A stretch of DNA of 64,000 nt from Chitinophaga sp. YR627 (lineage in GTDB: Bacteria > Bacteroidota > Bacteroidia > Chitinophagales > Chitinophagaceae). The notes beneath the pieces are model-generated. The model saw only the letters and a program-made list of their open reading frames with translations. It did not search any database and was not told the origin of the DNA. The stretch covers positions 124,001 through 188,000 of the forward strand of contig NZ_FOUX01000007.1 of assembly GCF_900114995.1 (NCBI RefSeq), given 5' to 3'. The translations under genes were made by a program, and so were the position numbers. Positions 55,360 to 64,000 of the stretch are shown piece after piece. Within the stretch, counting starts at the first letter, position 1. Each line of letters begins with the position of its first letter.

Positions 55360-56496
55360 ATGGATTTACAGAGAATTAATGAGTTAATAAAGAAGTATAC
55401 CGATGGCACAGCGACCGAAGCCGAAGAGGAGGAGCTGAATGCCTGGTATAGGGAAAAGTCATACCATGATGCTGTATCCTATGAAAAGGAGGACGAGGTG
55501 TACCATGAAATGCTGTCCCGTATCCATGAGGCGACCGGTTTGACCACTTCCTCCCGGAACTGGCAAAAATGGGCGGTTGCTGCTGCTGTGGCATTTATTG
55601 CCATTACAGCTACCAGCGTATACCTGATCAAATACCGGCCAAATCAGCAGATTGCACAAAAGGGAACCGATACACCTGGTAAACAACCAGCAGGGGGTGC
55701 TATCCTGACGCTTTCCAACGGGAGCCAGGTACTGCTTTCAGATGCAGCAAACGGTGATATTGCCACTCAGGGAAATGTGACCGTTACAAAGGCGGCCAAT
55801 GGTCAGTTGATCTATAATATTAAGGGAGGGGAACAACAGGACACCGTAAATGGTGCAATCGCCTACAACGTGATCAGTACACCTGCGGGTAGCCAGTTTA
55901 TGGTCGTGCTGCCGGATAAGACCACTGTCTGGCTCAATGCGATGTCCAGTCTGAAGTTTCCTGTCACATTTGCAAATGCTACCGAGCGGCGCATAACGTT
56001 AACAGGGGAAGCGTATTTTCAGGTAACGCATGATGAAAAGCAGCCTTTCAGAGTGGTCACCGGATCAGTCATTACAGAAGATCTGGGAACGGAGTTTAAC
56101 GTCAAAGCCTATGGAGATGAACCAGGTATCAGCACAACCCTGGTCAGTGGTGCAGCCCGGGTGATTGCCGGTGAGCAGCAGGCATCACTCAGACCAGGAG
56201 AACAGGCGAATTATCAAAGCGCGCTGAAAGTATCCAAAGTGAATATTGATGACGTGATTGCCTGGAAAGATGGTTATTTCCGCTTTGATGACCAGTCGCT
56301 GGAAACCATTATGAAAGCAATGTCCCGCTGGTACAATGTCACATATATTTTCGAAGATGAAAGCCTGCGTAGTGAAACTTTTGGTGTGGTAGCAACCCGC
56401 CAGGGTAATATCTCTGTACTGCTTAATCTCCTGGAAAATACCGGGGCCGCGCGCTTCCGGCAGGAAGGAACCACCATTATTATCAGTAGAAAGTAA
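55360..56496 (+). CDS. FecR-family anti-sigma factor
   Basis: The 378-residue protein has a cytosolic N-terminal part (about 1-68, sigma-binding), one membrane helix (about 71-90) and a periplasmic FecR domain (about 140-300, with VWLNAMSSLKFPVTF and GEAYFQVTHDEKQPFRV blocks). A C-terminal STN-like/DUF4974 domain follows (about 310-378). It relays the ligand-bound state of the downstream SusC's STN domain to the ECF sigma factor. The order sigma, anti-sigma, susC, susD is the standard arrangement. Confidence 0.95.
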   Translation: MDLQRINELIKKYTDGTATEAEEEELNAWYREKSYHDAVSYEKEDEVYHEMLSRIHEATGLTTSSRNWQKWAVAAAVAFIAITATSVYLIKYRPNQQIAQKGTDTPGKQPAGGAILTLSNGSQVLLSDAANGDIATQGNVTVTKAANGQLIYNIKGGEQQDTVNGAIAYNVISTPAGSQFMVVLPDKTTVWLNAMSSLKFPVTFANATERRITLTGEAYFQVTHDEKQPFRVVTGSVITEDLGTEFNVKAYGDEPGISTTLVSGAARVIAGEQQASLRPGEQANYQSALKVSKVNIDDVIAWKDGYFRFDDQSLETIMKAMSRWYNVTYIFEDESLRSETFGVVATRQGNISVLLNLLENTGAARFRQEGTTIIISRK

Positions 56497-56614
56497 GCAG
56501 CCAAAAAATATCATTTATAACCAACTATGCTGAAGAGAGGCTACCAGGAGAGGCCGTCCTGTTGCGTCTTTGGGCGATTCAACACGTTATTTATTTAAAC
56601 CGTCTTTAAATCAG

Positions 56615-59600
56615 ATGCCACAGTTTTTTATTGTCAACACCTGCAGGCCTCCCGGTCTGGCAGGAAAAATTCTGCGATTTATGAAGATCACTACAGTACT
56701 GCTCTTCTTCTCTCTGTTACACGCGAACGCCTCAGTGTTCGCACAAAAAATGACGCTCCACGAAAGGGATATTTCCCTGAAACAGTTCTTTGTGGAAGTG
56801 AATAAACAAACCGGATACAATGTGGTATGGTCAGCGAAGATGATCAAAGACGTACCACACTTTAATGCCGACTTTGAGAATACACCGCTTGAAGCTGCAT
56901 TGAAAGAGGCGTTAAAAAATACGCCGCTGAATTACACCATCCAGGATAAAAATATCAGTATCGGGATGGCGCATGAAAGTGGCGCTGTTAAAAAGAACAA
57001 TATAGAAGCAGCTGATGCAGACATTACCGTAACAGGTAATGTCAGGGATTCCAAAGGACAGACCATGCCAGGTGTAACGGTTACTGTCGCGGATAATCCT
57101 AAAATAGGTACCGTTACGGATGCAAACGGCAACTTCGTGCTGACCGTAAAAGAAGGCACTGTTTTAAGAATTTCCTATGTTGGTTTTGTCAGCCAGAACT
57201 TTACTGTCACCAGTACCAATAAAGCACTGAAAGTTGTTTTGCAGGATGATATCAGACGTGCAGAAGAAGTGGTGATCACGGCCTTTGGTAAAAAGGAACG
57301 CAAAGAAGCGGTGGTAGGATCCGTAACCTCCGTAAGACCTGCTGATCTGAAGATCCCTGCGAGTAACCTGACGATGGCATTGGGTGGACAGGCGGCCGGT
57401 ATTATCGCCTATCAGCCTACCGGACAACCTGGTCAGGATAATGCCCAGTTCTTTATCCGTGGTGTTACCACATTTGGTTATAAGGTTGATCCGCTGATAT
57501 TGATCGATAATATTGAACTCAGTACCAATGACCTGGCCAGACTGAACGTAGATGATATCGCCAGCTTCTCTATCCTGAAAGATGCCAGTGCTACTGCATT
57601 GTATGGCGCCCGTGGTGCGAATGGTGTTATCCTGGTCAATACAAAGGAAGGTAAGATGGGTAAGCTCGCTATCAACGTAAGGCTGGAAAATGCGATCTCC
57701 CAGAATACACAGTCGCTTCAGATCGCCGATCCTGTTACCTATATGAAGTTATTCAATGAAGGCACACTGACCCGTGATCCGACGCAGCCACTGCCTTTTA
57801 ACCAGGATAAGATCAATAACACCATCAATACTATCAATAAAGCACCAGGTTACAATCCATATGTATATCCTGCGGTTGACTGGTTAAGTGTACTGCTCAA
57901 GAAGCGTACAAGCACCCAGCGTGGGAATATGAGTATCAGTGGTGGTAGTCCGCTGGCAAGATACTATGTGGCAGGTTCCTATAACCTGGACCATGGTAAC
58001 CTCGCAGAGGACAGGAACAACAACAATAACAACAATATCAAATTTCAGAACTACCAGTTACGTTCCAATGTCAATCTGAACCTCACCAAAACAACAGAGG
58101 TGATCTTACGATTCAGCGGTACTTTTAGTTCCTATCAGGGTCCGCTGACAACCGATGGTTCATTTAATTCAGATATCTACAATCTGGCTTTACATACCAG
58201 TCCCGTTCTGTTCCCGGCTTATTTCCCGGCTGATTCAGCAAACCTTACAACGCAACATATTCTTTTCGGCGCACCACAGGGTACTTTTAACAGTATCCCG
58301 TTTAATAATCCTTATGCGCTGTTATTAAGAGGCCACAAGACCTCTTCAGAGTCCCGGGTACTGGCACAACTGGAACTGAATCAGAAACTGGATTTTCTGA
58401 CGAAAGGACTGCATTTCCATGGTTTATTCGAGACCAACAGGTATGCTTATTTTGATGCTAATCTGGGGTACAAACCTTTCTATTACAACGTTGCTTCCTA
58501 TGACAGGGCAAAGAACAGTTATTCTCTTAGCTGGCTGAACCAGAATCCGGGAGATGCGATCGAATACCTGGAGTACTTTCCTGGCGGTTCAACGATCAAT
58601 ACCAACGTATACATACAGGGTAACCTTGATTATAGCAGACAGTTCAAAGATCACAACGTGTCCGGTACACTCGTCCTGACAAGACAGCAGGTCGTTTATT
58701 CCAATGCCGGTAAACTGGTGGATGCATTGCCGCACAGAAACATGGGTCTTGCAGGCCGTGCAGCCTATAACTACAAAGGAAAGTATTTCGCAGAGTTTAA
58801 CTTCGGTTACAACGGCTCCGAAAGATTTTCTGAAGAACATCGTTTTGGTTTCTTCCCAACAATTGGTGGTGGCTGGATCATATCTGAAGAAAAATTCTTT
58901 CAACCATTACATAACATTTTTGACAGGTTAAAAGTCCGGGGAAGCTATGGCCTGGTAGGTAACGATGCGATCAGCGACAGAAGGTTCTTTTATAGTTCCA
59001 ATGTCAACCTTGCTGGAGGAGGTGGAGCTGAATTCGGTATCAACCGTGGCTATAGCCGGCCTGGCGTTGCCATTAACAACTATCCCGATCCTGAAGTGAC
59101 CTGGGAAACATCGAAACAACTGAACCTCGCACTGGAGCTTACAACACTCCGAAACCTGAACATCACCGCGGAATATTACAACTACAACCGTTATAATATT
59201 TTGCAGAAGCGCTCTTATATTCCTACTACCAACGGACTGGAAGCGGATATCTATGCCAATCTGGGTAAAGCCCGCTCAAAAGGTATTGACCTTTCTGCCG
59301 ATTACAGAAGTCAGCTGGGTAAAAACCTGCTGGTATCCGGTCGTGGTAACTTCACACTGGCTACCAGTAAATACACCTATTATGAAGAACCGGATTATCC
59401 GGAGCCATGGCGCCGTACTGTTGGTCACCCGATCCGTTCAGGATATGGCTATATCGCTGAGCGTCTGTTCGTAGATGATGCGGAAGCCCAGAGTTCTCCT
59501 TCGCAGATCTTTTCTTCCACAGGTAAAGCGCCGAGAGGAGGAGATATCAAATATTATGACCTTAATGGTGATGGCGTGATCAATGAGCGAGATCAGACCT

Positions 59601-60127
59601 TTGTAGGTTATCCGATGGTACCGGAAATTATCTACGGCGGTGGTTTCTCCGTACAGTATAAAAGCTGGGATCTCTCCGCATTCTTCCAGGGACAGGCAAG
59701 GGTTTCCTTCTTTATCGATCCTAAAAGGGTAAGTCCTTTTGTACAGAGTCCGGATTCCTATGTGTATGGCAATACACAGTTACTAAAACAGTTTGCAGAT
59801 AGCCACTGGTCAGAAGACAACCAGGATATATACGCGCTGTATCCCCGTTTAGGGATCAATCGTAACGATATCGAGAATAACCTGCAGGCAAGTACCTGGT
59901 GGCTGAGAGACGGTTCCTATCTGCGTCTTAAATCCGCAGAAATAGGATATTCCTTACCGGCACCTATCATCAAACGCCTGGGTATCCAGAAATGCCGGTT
60001 TTATGTGAATGGAATGAACCTGCTGACCTGGAGCTCCTTTAAGCTATGGGATCCGGAACTGGGTGGCAGCGGCTTCGCATACCCTATCCAGAAAGTATTC
60101 AATGCAGGTCTCAATGTCAATCTCTAA
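56615..60127 (+). CDS. SusC/RagA-family transporter with N-terminal STN signalling domain
   Basis: From ATG 56615 the product has 1170 residues (a TTG 45 bp upstream is not favoured). The signal peptide is set back behind a 20-residue leader and ends near SVFAQ. An STN domain (about residues 50-110) follows, then a CarboxypepD_reg-like domain (about 135-215), a TonB box region near VVITAFGKKERKEAVVGSV, a plug with DPLILIDNIEL and DASATALYGARGANGVI, and the barrel. The STN domain is the contact to the FecR-like protein. It imports the unknown substrate of the second PUL and is 16 bp from its SusD partner. Confidence 0.95.
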   Translation: MPQFFIVNTCRPPGLAGKILRFMKITTVLLFFSLLHANASVFAQKMTLHERDISLKQFFVEVNKQTGYNVVWSAKMIKDVPHFNADFENTPLEAALKEALKNTPLNYTIQDKNISIGMAHESGAVKKNNIEAADADITVTGNVRDSKGQTMPGVTVTVADNPKIGTVTDANGNFVLTVKEGTVLRISYVGFVSQNFTVTSTNKALKVVLQDDIRRAEEVVITAFGKKERKEAVVGSVTSVRPADLKIPASNLTMALGGQAAGIIAYQPTGQPGQDNAQFFIRGVTTFGYKVDPLILIDNIELSTNDLARLNVDDIASFSILKDASATALYGARGANGVILVNTKEGKMGKLAINVRLENAISQNTQSLQIADPVTYMKLFNEGTLTRDPTQPLPFNQDKINNTINTINKAPGYNPYVYPAVDWLSVLLKKRTSTQRGNMSISGGSPLARYYVAGSYNLDHGNLAEDRNNNNNNNIKFQNYQLRSNVNLNLTKTTEVILRFSGTFSSYQGPLTTDGSFNSDIYNLALHTSPVLFPAYFPADSANLTTQHILFGAPQGTFNSIPFNNPYALLLRGHKTSSESRVLAQLELNQKLDFLTKGLHFHGLFETNRYAYFDANLGYKPFYYNVASYDRAKNSYSLSWLNQNPGDAIEYLEYFPGGSTINTNVYIQGNLDYSRQFKDHNVSGTLVLTRQQVVYSNAGKLVDALPHRNMGLAGRAAYNYKGKYFAEFNFGYNGSERFSEEHRFGFFPTIGGGWIISEEKFFQPLHNIFDRLKVRGSYGLVGNDAISDRRFFYSSNVNLAGGGGAEFGINRGYSRPGVAINNYPDPEVTWETSKQLNLALELTTLRNLNITAEYYNYNRYNILQKRSYIPTTNGLEADIYANLGKARSKGIDLSADYRSQLGKNLLVSGRGNFTLATSKYTYYEEPDYPEPWRRTVGHPIRSGYGYIAERLFVDDAEAQSSPSQIFSSTGKAPRGGDIKYYDLNGDGVINERDQTFVGYPMVPEIIYGGGFSVQYKSWDLSAFFQGQARVSFFIDPKRVSPFVQSPDSYVYGNTQLLKQFADSHWSEDNQDIYALYPRLGINRNDIENNLQASTWWLRDGSYLRLKSAEIGYSLPAPIIKRLGIQKCRFYVNGMNLLTWSSFKLWDPELGGSGFAYPIQKVFNAGLNVNL

Positions 60128-60143
60128 AACAAGCGCAAACAAC

Positions 60144-62054
60144 ATGAAATCATTATATAAATATTTATGCCTGATCGGTTTGTTGCTTTCCGGCAACGCC
60201 TGTAAAAAATACCTGGATGTGGTACCGCCTGATGTGGGTACGCTGGATTACGCATTCAGAAGCAGAAATGAAGCGGAAAACTATCTCTTCGCCTGTTATA
60301 ATGCCATACAGAATCTCAATGACCTTAACAGAAGTCCGGGCTTCACCATGTCTTCAGAGATCATCTTTCCAATGAATCTGCCGGGCAATCCGATCGATAT
60401 AACCGGCTTTGCATTGATTACCGGCACACAGAACGCCGGTAACCCGGGATTAAACTACTGGGATGGCAGCGGTAACGGTGTTGCGATGTACAAGGCCATC
60501 CGGAAGTGTAACACCATGCTGGAAAATATTGATAAACCTGCGGATCTGTCACCTGAAGAAAAGACCAGATGGATTGCAGAAACCAAGTTCTTAAAAGCCT
60601 ATTACCACTACTATCTGCTGCGTCTCTATGGACCTATACCGATCGTAGATAAGAACCTGCCGGTGGAAGCCAGTCCGGAGGAAGTGAAAGTAAAACGCCA
60701 GCCGGTAGATGCAGTGGTAAATTACATCACCACATTGCTGGATGAAGCAATACCAGATTTGCCTGCTACGATCGATAACCCTGCCAAAGAGCTGGGAAGA
60801 GTAACAAAAGCGGCAGCAATGGCCATTAAAGCAGAACTGCTGATGACGGCTGCCAGTCCATTATTCAACGGAAATCCTGACTATTCCAATTTTAAAGACA
60901 AAGACGGTACCGCGCTTTTCTCTCCCTATGACGCTACCAAATGGCAAAAGGCAGCTACTGCATGTAAAGCAGCGATCGACCTTTGCGAAGGAGCTGGTCT
61001 GAAATTGAATAACACCTTTATACCTGCACCAGGTGTTGCCAATTTACCGGACAAGATCAGGCAGGAACTGGTATTCCAGACTTCGCTGACACAACGTTGG
61101 GATATCAATACAGAGCTGATCTGGTCTTTAAACGCGATATGGCACGGACAGGAATACTGTATACCACGTATGACGCAACGCGCCAATCAGAATGACAACG
61201 ATAACCCGGCCTATTTTGCCGTGCCTATCTCCACTACCGATCTGTTTTACACCAATAACGGCGTACCGATAGAACAGGATAAAAACTGGGATTACGGTGG
61301 CCGTAATCAGTTGCAGATGGGAGACGCCGATAATGCACCTTATATTAAACAGGGTTATACAACGATTAAAGCTCATTTTAACCGGGAGACAAGGTTTTAT
61401 GCCAGCATCGGGTTTGATGGCGGTATATGGTTTGGAAATGGTATTCTGGATGGTGCTAACCCGCATTATGTGGAAGCACGCGGACAATCATCCCTTGCTG
61501 GTCCGAAGACATTGCAGAAAACCAATATCACTGGTTACTGGCCTAAAAAACTGGCCAACTACCTCACCGTATATGACAACGGATTTAACTGGACGGATTT
61601 CTCTATGCCGGTTATGCGTATGGCAGGTCTCTACCTGTTGTATGCGGAAGCGCTTAATGAAGTGAACGGCCCGACGGCGGAGGCTTTGTCCTATGTTGAC
61701 AGGGTAAGGGCACGTGCCGGTCTGCTGGGTGTAACCGACTCCTGGACCAGGTTCGCGAAAGATCCTAACAAACCAAACAGTAAAGATGGTTTAAGAGATA
61801 TCATCCACCAGGAACGCCGCATCGAATTATGTTTTGAAGGTCAGAGCGGATGGGACCTGAGAAGATGGAAAGAGCTGCAGATGGTATTAAGCGCTCCGCT
61901 GAAAGGATGGAGTGTGTATGAAGATCAGGCGATCAACTACTACCGGGCAAAGAACGTAGAGATACCGGTGTTTGGCACCCGTGATTACCTGTGGCCGATA
62001 TCAACGAACAGCCTTGTTGTAAACAGCAATCTTGTGCAGAATCCGGCCTGGTAG
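60144..62054 (+). CDS. SusD/RagB-family glycan-binding lipoprotein
   Basis: From ATG 60144 the product has 636 residues with a lipobox LSGNAC (C20); earlier in-frame codons overlap the SusC gene. Conserved SusD blocks are the AETKFLKAYYHYYLLRLYGPIPI region (about residues 150-172), LLYAEALNEVNGP near 518-530 and a YLWPIS ending. It is longer than many SusD proteins. It is the surface partner of the preceding STN-type SusC. Confidence 0.95.
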   Translation: MKSLYKYLCLIGLLLSGNACKKYLDVVPPDVGTLDYAFRSRNEAENYLFACYNAIQNLNDLNRSPGFTMSSEIIFPMNLPGNPIDITGFALITGTQNAGNPGLNYWDGSGNGVAMYKAIRKCNTMLENIDKPADLSPEEKTRWIAETKFLKAYYHYYLLRLYGPIPIVDKNLPVEASPEEVKVKRQPVDAVVNYITTLLDEAIPDLPATIDNPAKELGRVTKAAAMAIKAELLMTAASPLFNGNPDYSNFKDKDGTALFSPYDATKWQKAATACKAAIDLCEGAGLKLNNTFIPAPGVANLPDKIRQELVFQTSLTQRWDINTELIWSLNAIWHGQEYCIPRMTQRANQNDNDNPAYFAVPISTTDLFYTNNGVPIEQDKNWDYGGRNQLQMGDADNAPYIKQGYTTIKAHFNRETRFYASIGFDGGIWFGNGILDGANPHYVEARGQSSLAGPKTLQKTNITGYWPKKLANYLTVYDNGFNWTDFSMPVMRMAGLYLLYAEALNEVNGPTAEALSYVDRVRARAGLLGVTDSWTRFAKDPNKPNSKDGLRDIIHQERRIELCFEGQSGWDLRRWKELQMVLSAPLKGWSVYEDQAINYYRAKNVEIPVFGTRDYLWPISTNSLVVNSNLVQNPAW

Positions 62055-62087
62055 TATGATTTTGATAAACTAATTACACGTTATTTT

Positions 62088-63323
62088 ATGAACTGGAATA
62101 AAGCAAATTATAATATAACCGCCATCCTGCTGATCGTCCTGACAGCGGGTATGTTGAGCGCCTGCAACAAAGACGATGTTTACCGGCAACCGGATAATAC
62201 CAATAAGAATAAACCAGGGCCTGTCACCAATGTAAAAGTGACCAACTATAATGGTGCAGCTGTGGTGAAATATGACCTGCCCGGCGACCAGGACCTGCTG
62301 TACGTAGTAGCTAACTACACGATCCGCGACGGCGTATCCAGAGAGATCAAGTCGAGTTATTTCTTTGATACGCTCCGCCTGGAAGGATTTCATGATAGCA
62401 AGGAATATACGGTAACGCTGAAGGCAGTGACCCGTTCCAATATCGCTTCTGATCCGGTAACGGTGGTTGTACATCCTGACACGCCTTATTACGCATTGAT
62501 CAGGAAATCACTGAAAATAGGCAGTGACTATGGCGGTATTAATATCAAAGCTACCAATACAGCCAGAAACGCTATTGCGATCAATACGCTGACGATAGAC
62601 CCGGTAACAGGCAACTTTGCCATTGCCAATGAGAACTATACCAATCTGGACACCATCAATTATTCCTTGAGAGGATATAAACCGGAGCCTACCAGATTTG
62701 GCGTGTATATATCCGACAGGTATGGTAATATATCCGATACCATGGTAGTGACGGTCACGCCCGGATATGAAGAAGTGCTGAACAAAAGGAACTTCTTTCC
62801 TTACCTGATGCCAAGCGACGCCGTCATCGGTTATGGCGGTGTTGTACAGAATATGTGGGATGGCAATATCACAGAAGATAACAGCGCTAATGCCTGGCAG
62901 ACGACCATTGGTACCAGCCAGCGACTGATGCAGTGTTCTTTTGGTATTGGCAGAAGTTATACGCTTACCCACTTTATGATGTATTTCAGGGACTATGGGG
63001 CTAACAATCCGAAGAACTTTACGGTCTACGGTTCTAATGTTGACAATCCTGCGGATGCGACCACGCCAGGAGGAGCACCACAAGGTACGCAAAGCGGAGA
63101 CTGGATATGTCTGGGTAACTTCCGTGTGCCGGATCCTCCTTCCGGTTTACCACAGGGACAGACCAATGCAGCTGACAGAGCCTATGTGAATAACGGTATT
63201 GATTTTAGTATGCCTACAGGTATCCCGCCGGTAAAGTATGTCCGTATCGTGGTGAAAGATACCTGGTTCGGACTTGATTACACCATTATCAGAGAAGTCA
63301 CCTTTTCCGGCATTCCGCAATAA
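62088..63323 (+). CDS. PUL surface lipoprotein of the DUF4959/DUF5126/DUF5000 type
   Basis: The 411-residue protein has a lipoprotein signal (AGMLSAC, C26). A fibronectin-like N-terminal domain (about 40-130) is followed by a middle beta domain (about 135-235) and a C-terminal discoidin/F5-8C-like domain (about 250-408). This is the layout of proteins found next to SusD genes and annotated as DUF4959, DUF5126 and DUF5000. A role in binding the glycan at the cell surface is likely by family and position (34 bp after susD). No catalytic residues are apparent. Confidence 0.82.
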   Translation: MNWNKANYNITAILLIVLTAGMLSACNKDDVYRQPDNTNKNKPGPVTNVKVTNYNGAAVVKYDLPGDQDLLYVVANYTIRDGVSREIKSSYFFDTLRLEGFHDSKEYTVTLKAVTRSNIASDPVTVVVHPDTPYYALIRKSLKIGSDYGGINIKATNTARNAIAINTLTIDPVTGNFAIANENYTNLDTINYSLRGYKPEPTRFGVYISDRYGNISDTMVVTVTPGYEEVLNKRNFFPYLMPSDAVIGYGGVVQNMWDGNITEDNSANAWQTTIGTSQRLMQCSFGIGRSYTLTHFMMYFRDYGANNPKNFTVYGSNVDNPADATTPGGAPQGTQSGDWICLGNFRVPDPPSGLPQGQTNAADRAYVNNGIDFSMPTGIPPVKYVRIVVKDTWFGLDYTIIREVTFSGIPQ

Positions 63324-63331
63324 CCACAACA

Positions 63332-64000
63332 ATGAGCAACGCAATGAAACTGAACATAAAAAATATCAGCTGGCTGCTATTGGCAGTGACGATGGGGGCT
63401 TGTTCCAAAAAGAACGAAGCTTATAGAGACCTGGTAAAGGATGGTGAGATCTATTATCCCGGCATTATCCAGAATGCCGGTTACAGGGCCGGTAACCTGC
63501 GTACGATGCTTTACTGGAACCCCAGTCCTGATCCAAAGATCACGCATTATAAGATCTACTGGAATAATAAACAGGATTCACTGACGCTTACAGCGGATAG
63601 TCATGATCCGAATGATACAGCCTCTGTGATCGTGCCGGGACTGAGTGAGGGTACGTATAATTTCAATATATATTCTATCGACGGACAGGAACGAACCTCC
63701 ATAGCGGTGAACCTGAACGGTGTGCGTGTGTATGGTACCAAATACCGGAGCGGTCTCTTTAACCGGCCCTATAACGCGGCTACACCTTATCTGCTGGACC
63801 TGCTCAATGGTAGTGTCAGGGTACAGTTCAATACACCTGATTCTATCAATACTACTACAAAGCTGCAATACACCGATAATAACGATGTGCTGAAGACGGT
63901 GCTGTTATCTCCTGATAGCAGTGCCATCACCCTGGATAATTTCAAATTCGGTACTACTGTTACCTACCAATCCAGTTATATCCCCCTGCGGAACGCCCTG
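63332..64000 (+). CDS. DUF4998-type surface lipoprotein (3' end outside window)
   Basis: An uninterrupted frame of 223 codons runs from ATG 63332 to the window edge; the in-frame ATG at 63344 is an alternative start. The product begins with a lipoprotein signal (MGACSKK) and continues with a YYPG and RAGNLRTMLYWNPSPDPKITHYKIYWNNKQDS segment typical of DUF4998 fibronectin-like domains, usually paired with the DUF5000 type protein before it. It lies 8 bp after the preceding stop, so it belongs to the same PUL transcript. The C-terminal part is missing. Confidence 0.8.
   Translation, partial: MSNAMKLNIKNISWLLLAVTMGACSKKNEAYRDLVKDGEIYYPGIIQNAGYRAGNLRTMLYWNPSPDPKITHYKIYWNNKQDSLTLTADSHDPNDTASVIVPGLSEGTYNFNIYSIDGQERTSIAVNLNGVRVYGTKYRSGLFNRPYNAATPYLLDLLNGSVRVQFNTPDSINTTTKLQYTDNNDVLKTVLLSPDSSAITLDNFKFGTTVTYQSSYIPLRNAL

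Noticed and set aside
62508..63092. 194-codon open frame on the minus strand in the second PUL
   Set aside because: Antisense to the DUF5000-type lipoprotein gene, no recognisable features.

Overview
The window looks like a chromosomal segment of a Bacteroidota bacterium, most probably a Chitinophaga-like member of the Chitinophagaceae. The evidence is SusC/SusD pairs, a hybrid two-component system (HTCS), a FecI/FecR pair, a type IX secretion C-terminal signal, TAnnTTTG promoter elements, and a lysine-4-hydroxylase-like dioxygenase of the kind known from Chitinophaga pinensis. I see no rRNA, tRNA, CRISPR array or transposase gene.

Layout. 1-12.9 kb holds miscellaneous genes: a SusD tail, an AAA ATPase, a small cysteine-rich secreted protein, a CPBP protease, an acyltransferase-3/SGNH membrane protein, an Lrp regulator, a thioredoxin-like protein, a three-gene export operon (ABC membrane domain without ATPase, HlyD-like adaptor, TolC-like channel), and a short AraC regulator with an aldo/keto reductase. 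13.3-26.2 kb is one long co-directional operon for a hydroxamate siderophore of the NIS-synthetase type. Its order is Fe(II)/2OG dioxygenase, PLP decarboxylase, two tandem IucA/IucC synthetases, exported creatininase-like protein, IucB-like acetyltransferase with an N-terminal extension, FAD N-hydroxylase, MATE exporter, acyl carrier protein and adenylating ligase. The TonB-dependent receptor lies convergently at 26.3-28.6 kb behind a shared bidirectional terminator. The inferred route is lysine, then 4-hydroxylysine, then hydroxycadaverine, then an N-hydroxy-N-acyl diamine, then an oligomeric or macrocyclic siderophore (an alcaligin/bisucaberin-like logic).

29.4-44.6 kb is a polysaccharide utilisation locus (PUL) for a sulfated glycan: SusC, SusD, a GH43-like protein, two TIM-barrel glycosidase-like proteins, two FGly sulfatases and a large HTCS regulator. 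44.6-48.9 kb is a strikingly AT-rich insert with two convergent P-loop NTPases (KAP-like and NACHT), most likely a horizontally acquired defence-type cargo. 49.0-51.4 kb is a MacB/FtsX-type permease behind a sigma-54-like promoter and an upstream palindrome. 51.7-54.4 kb encodes a large secreted SGNH/LamG-like protein with an internal duplication and a T9SS tail. 54.65-64 kb is a second PUL controlled by ECF sigma/FecR, with an STN-containing SusC, a SusD and two surface lipoproteins. The last of these runs off the right edge.

A long near-perfect inverted repeat of about 120 bp sits in the otherwise empty 28.6-29.35 kb gap between the siderophore receptor and the first PUL.
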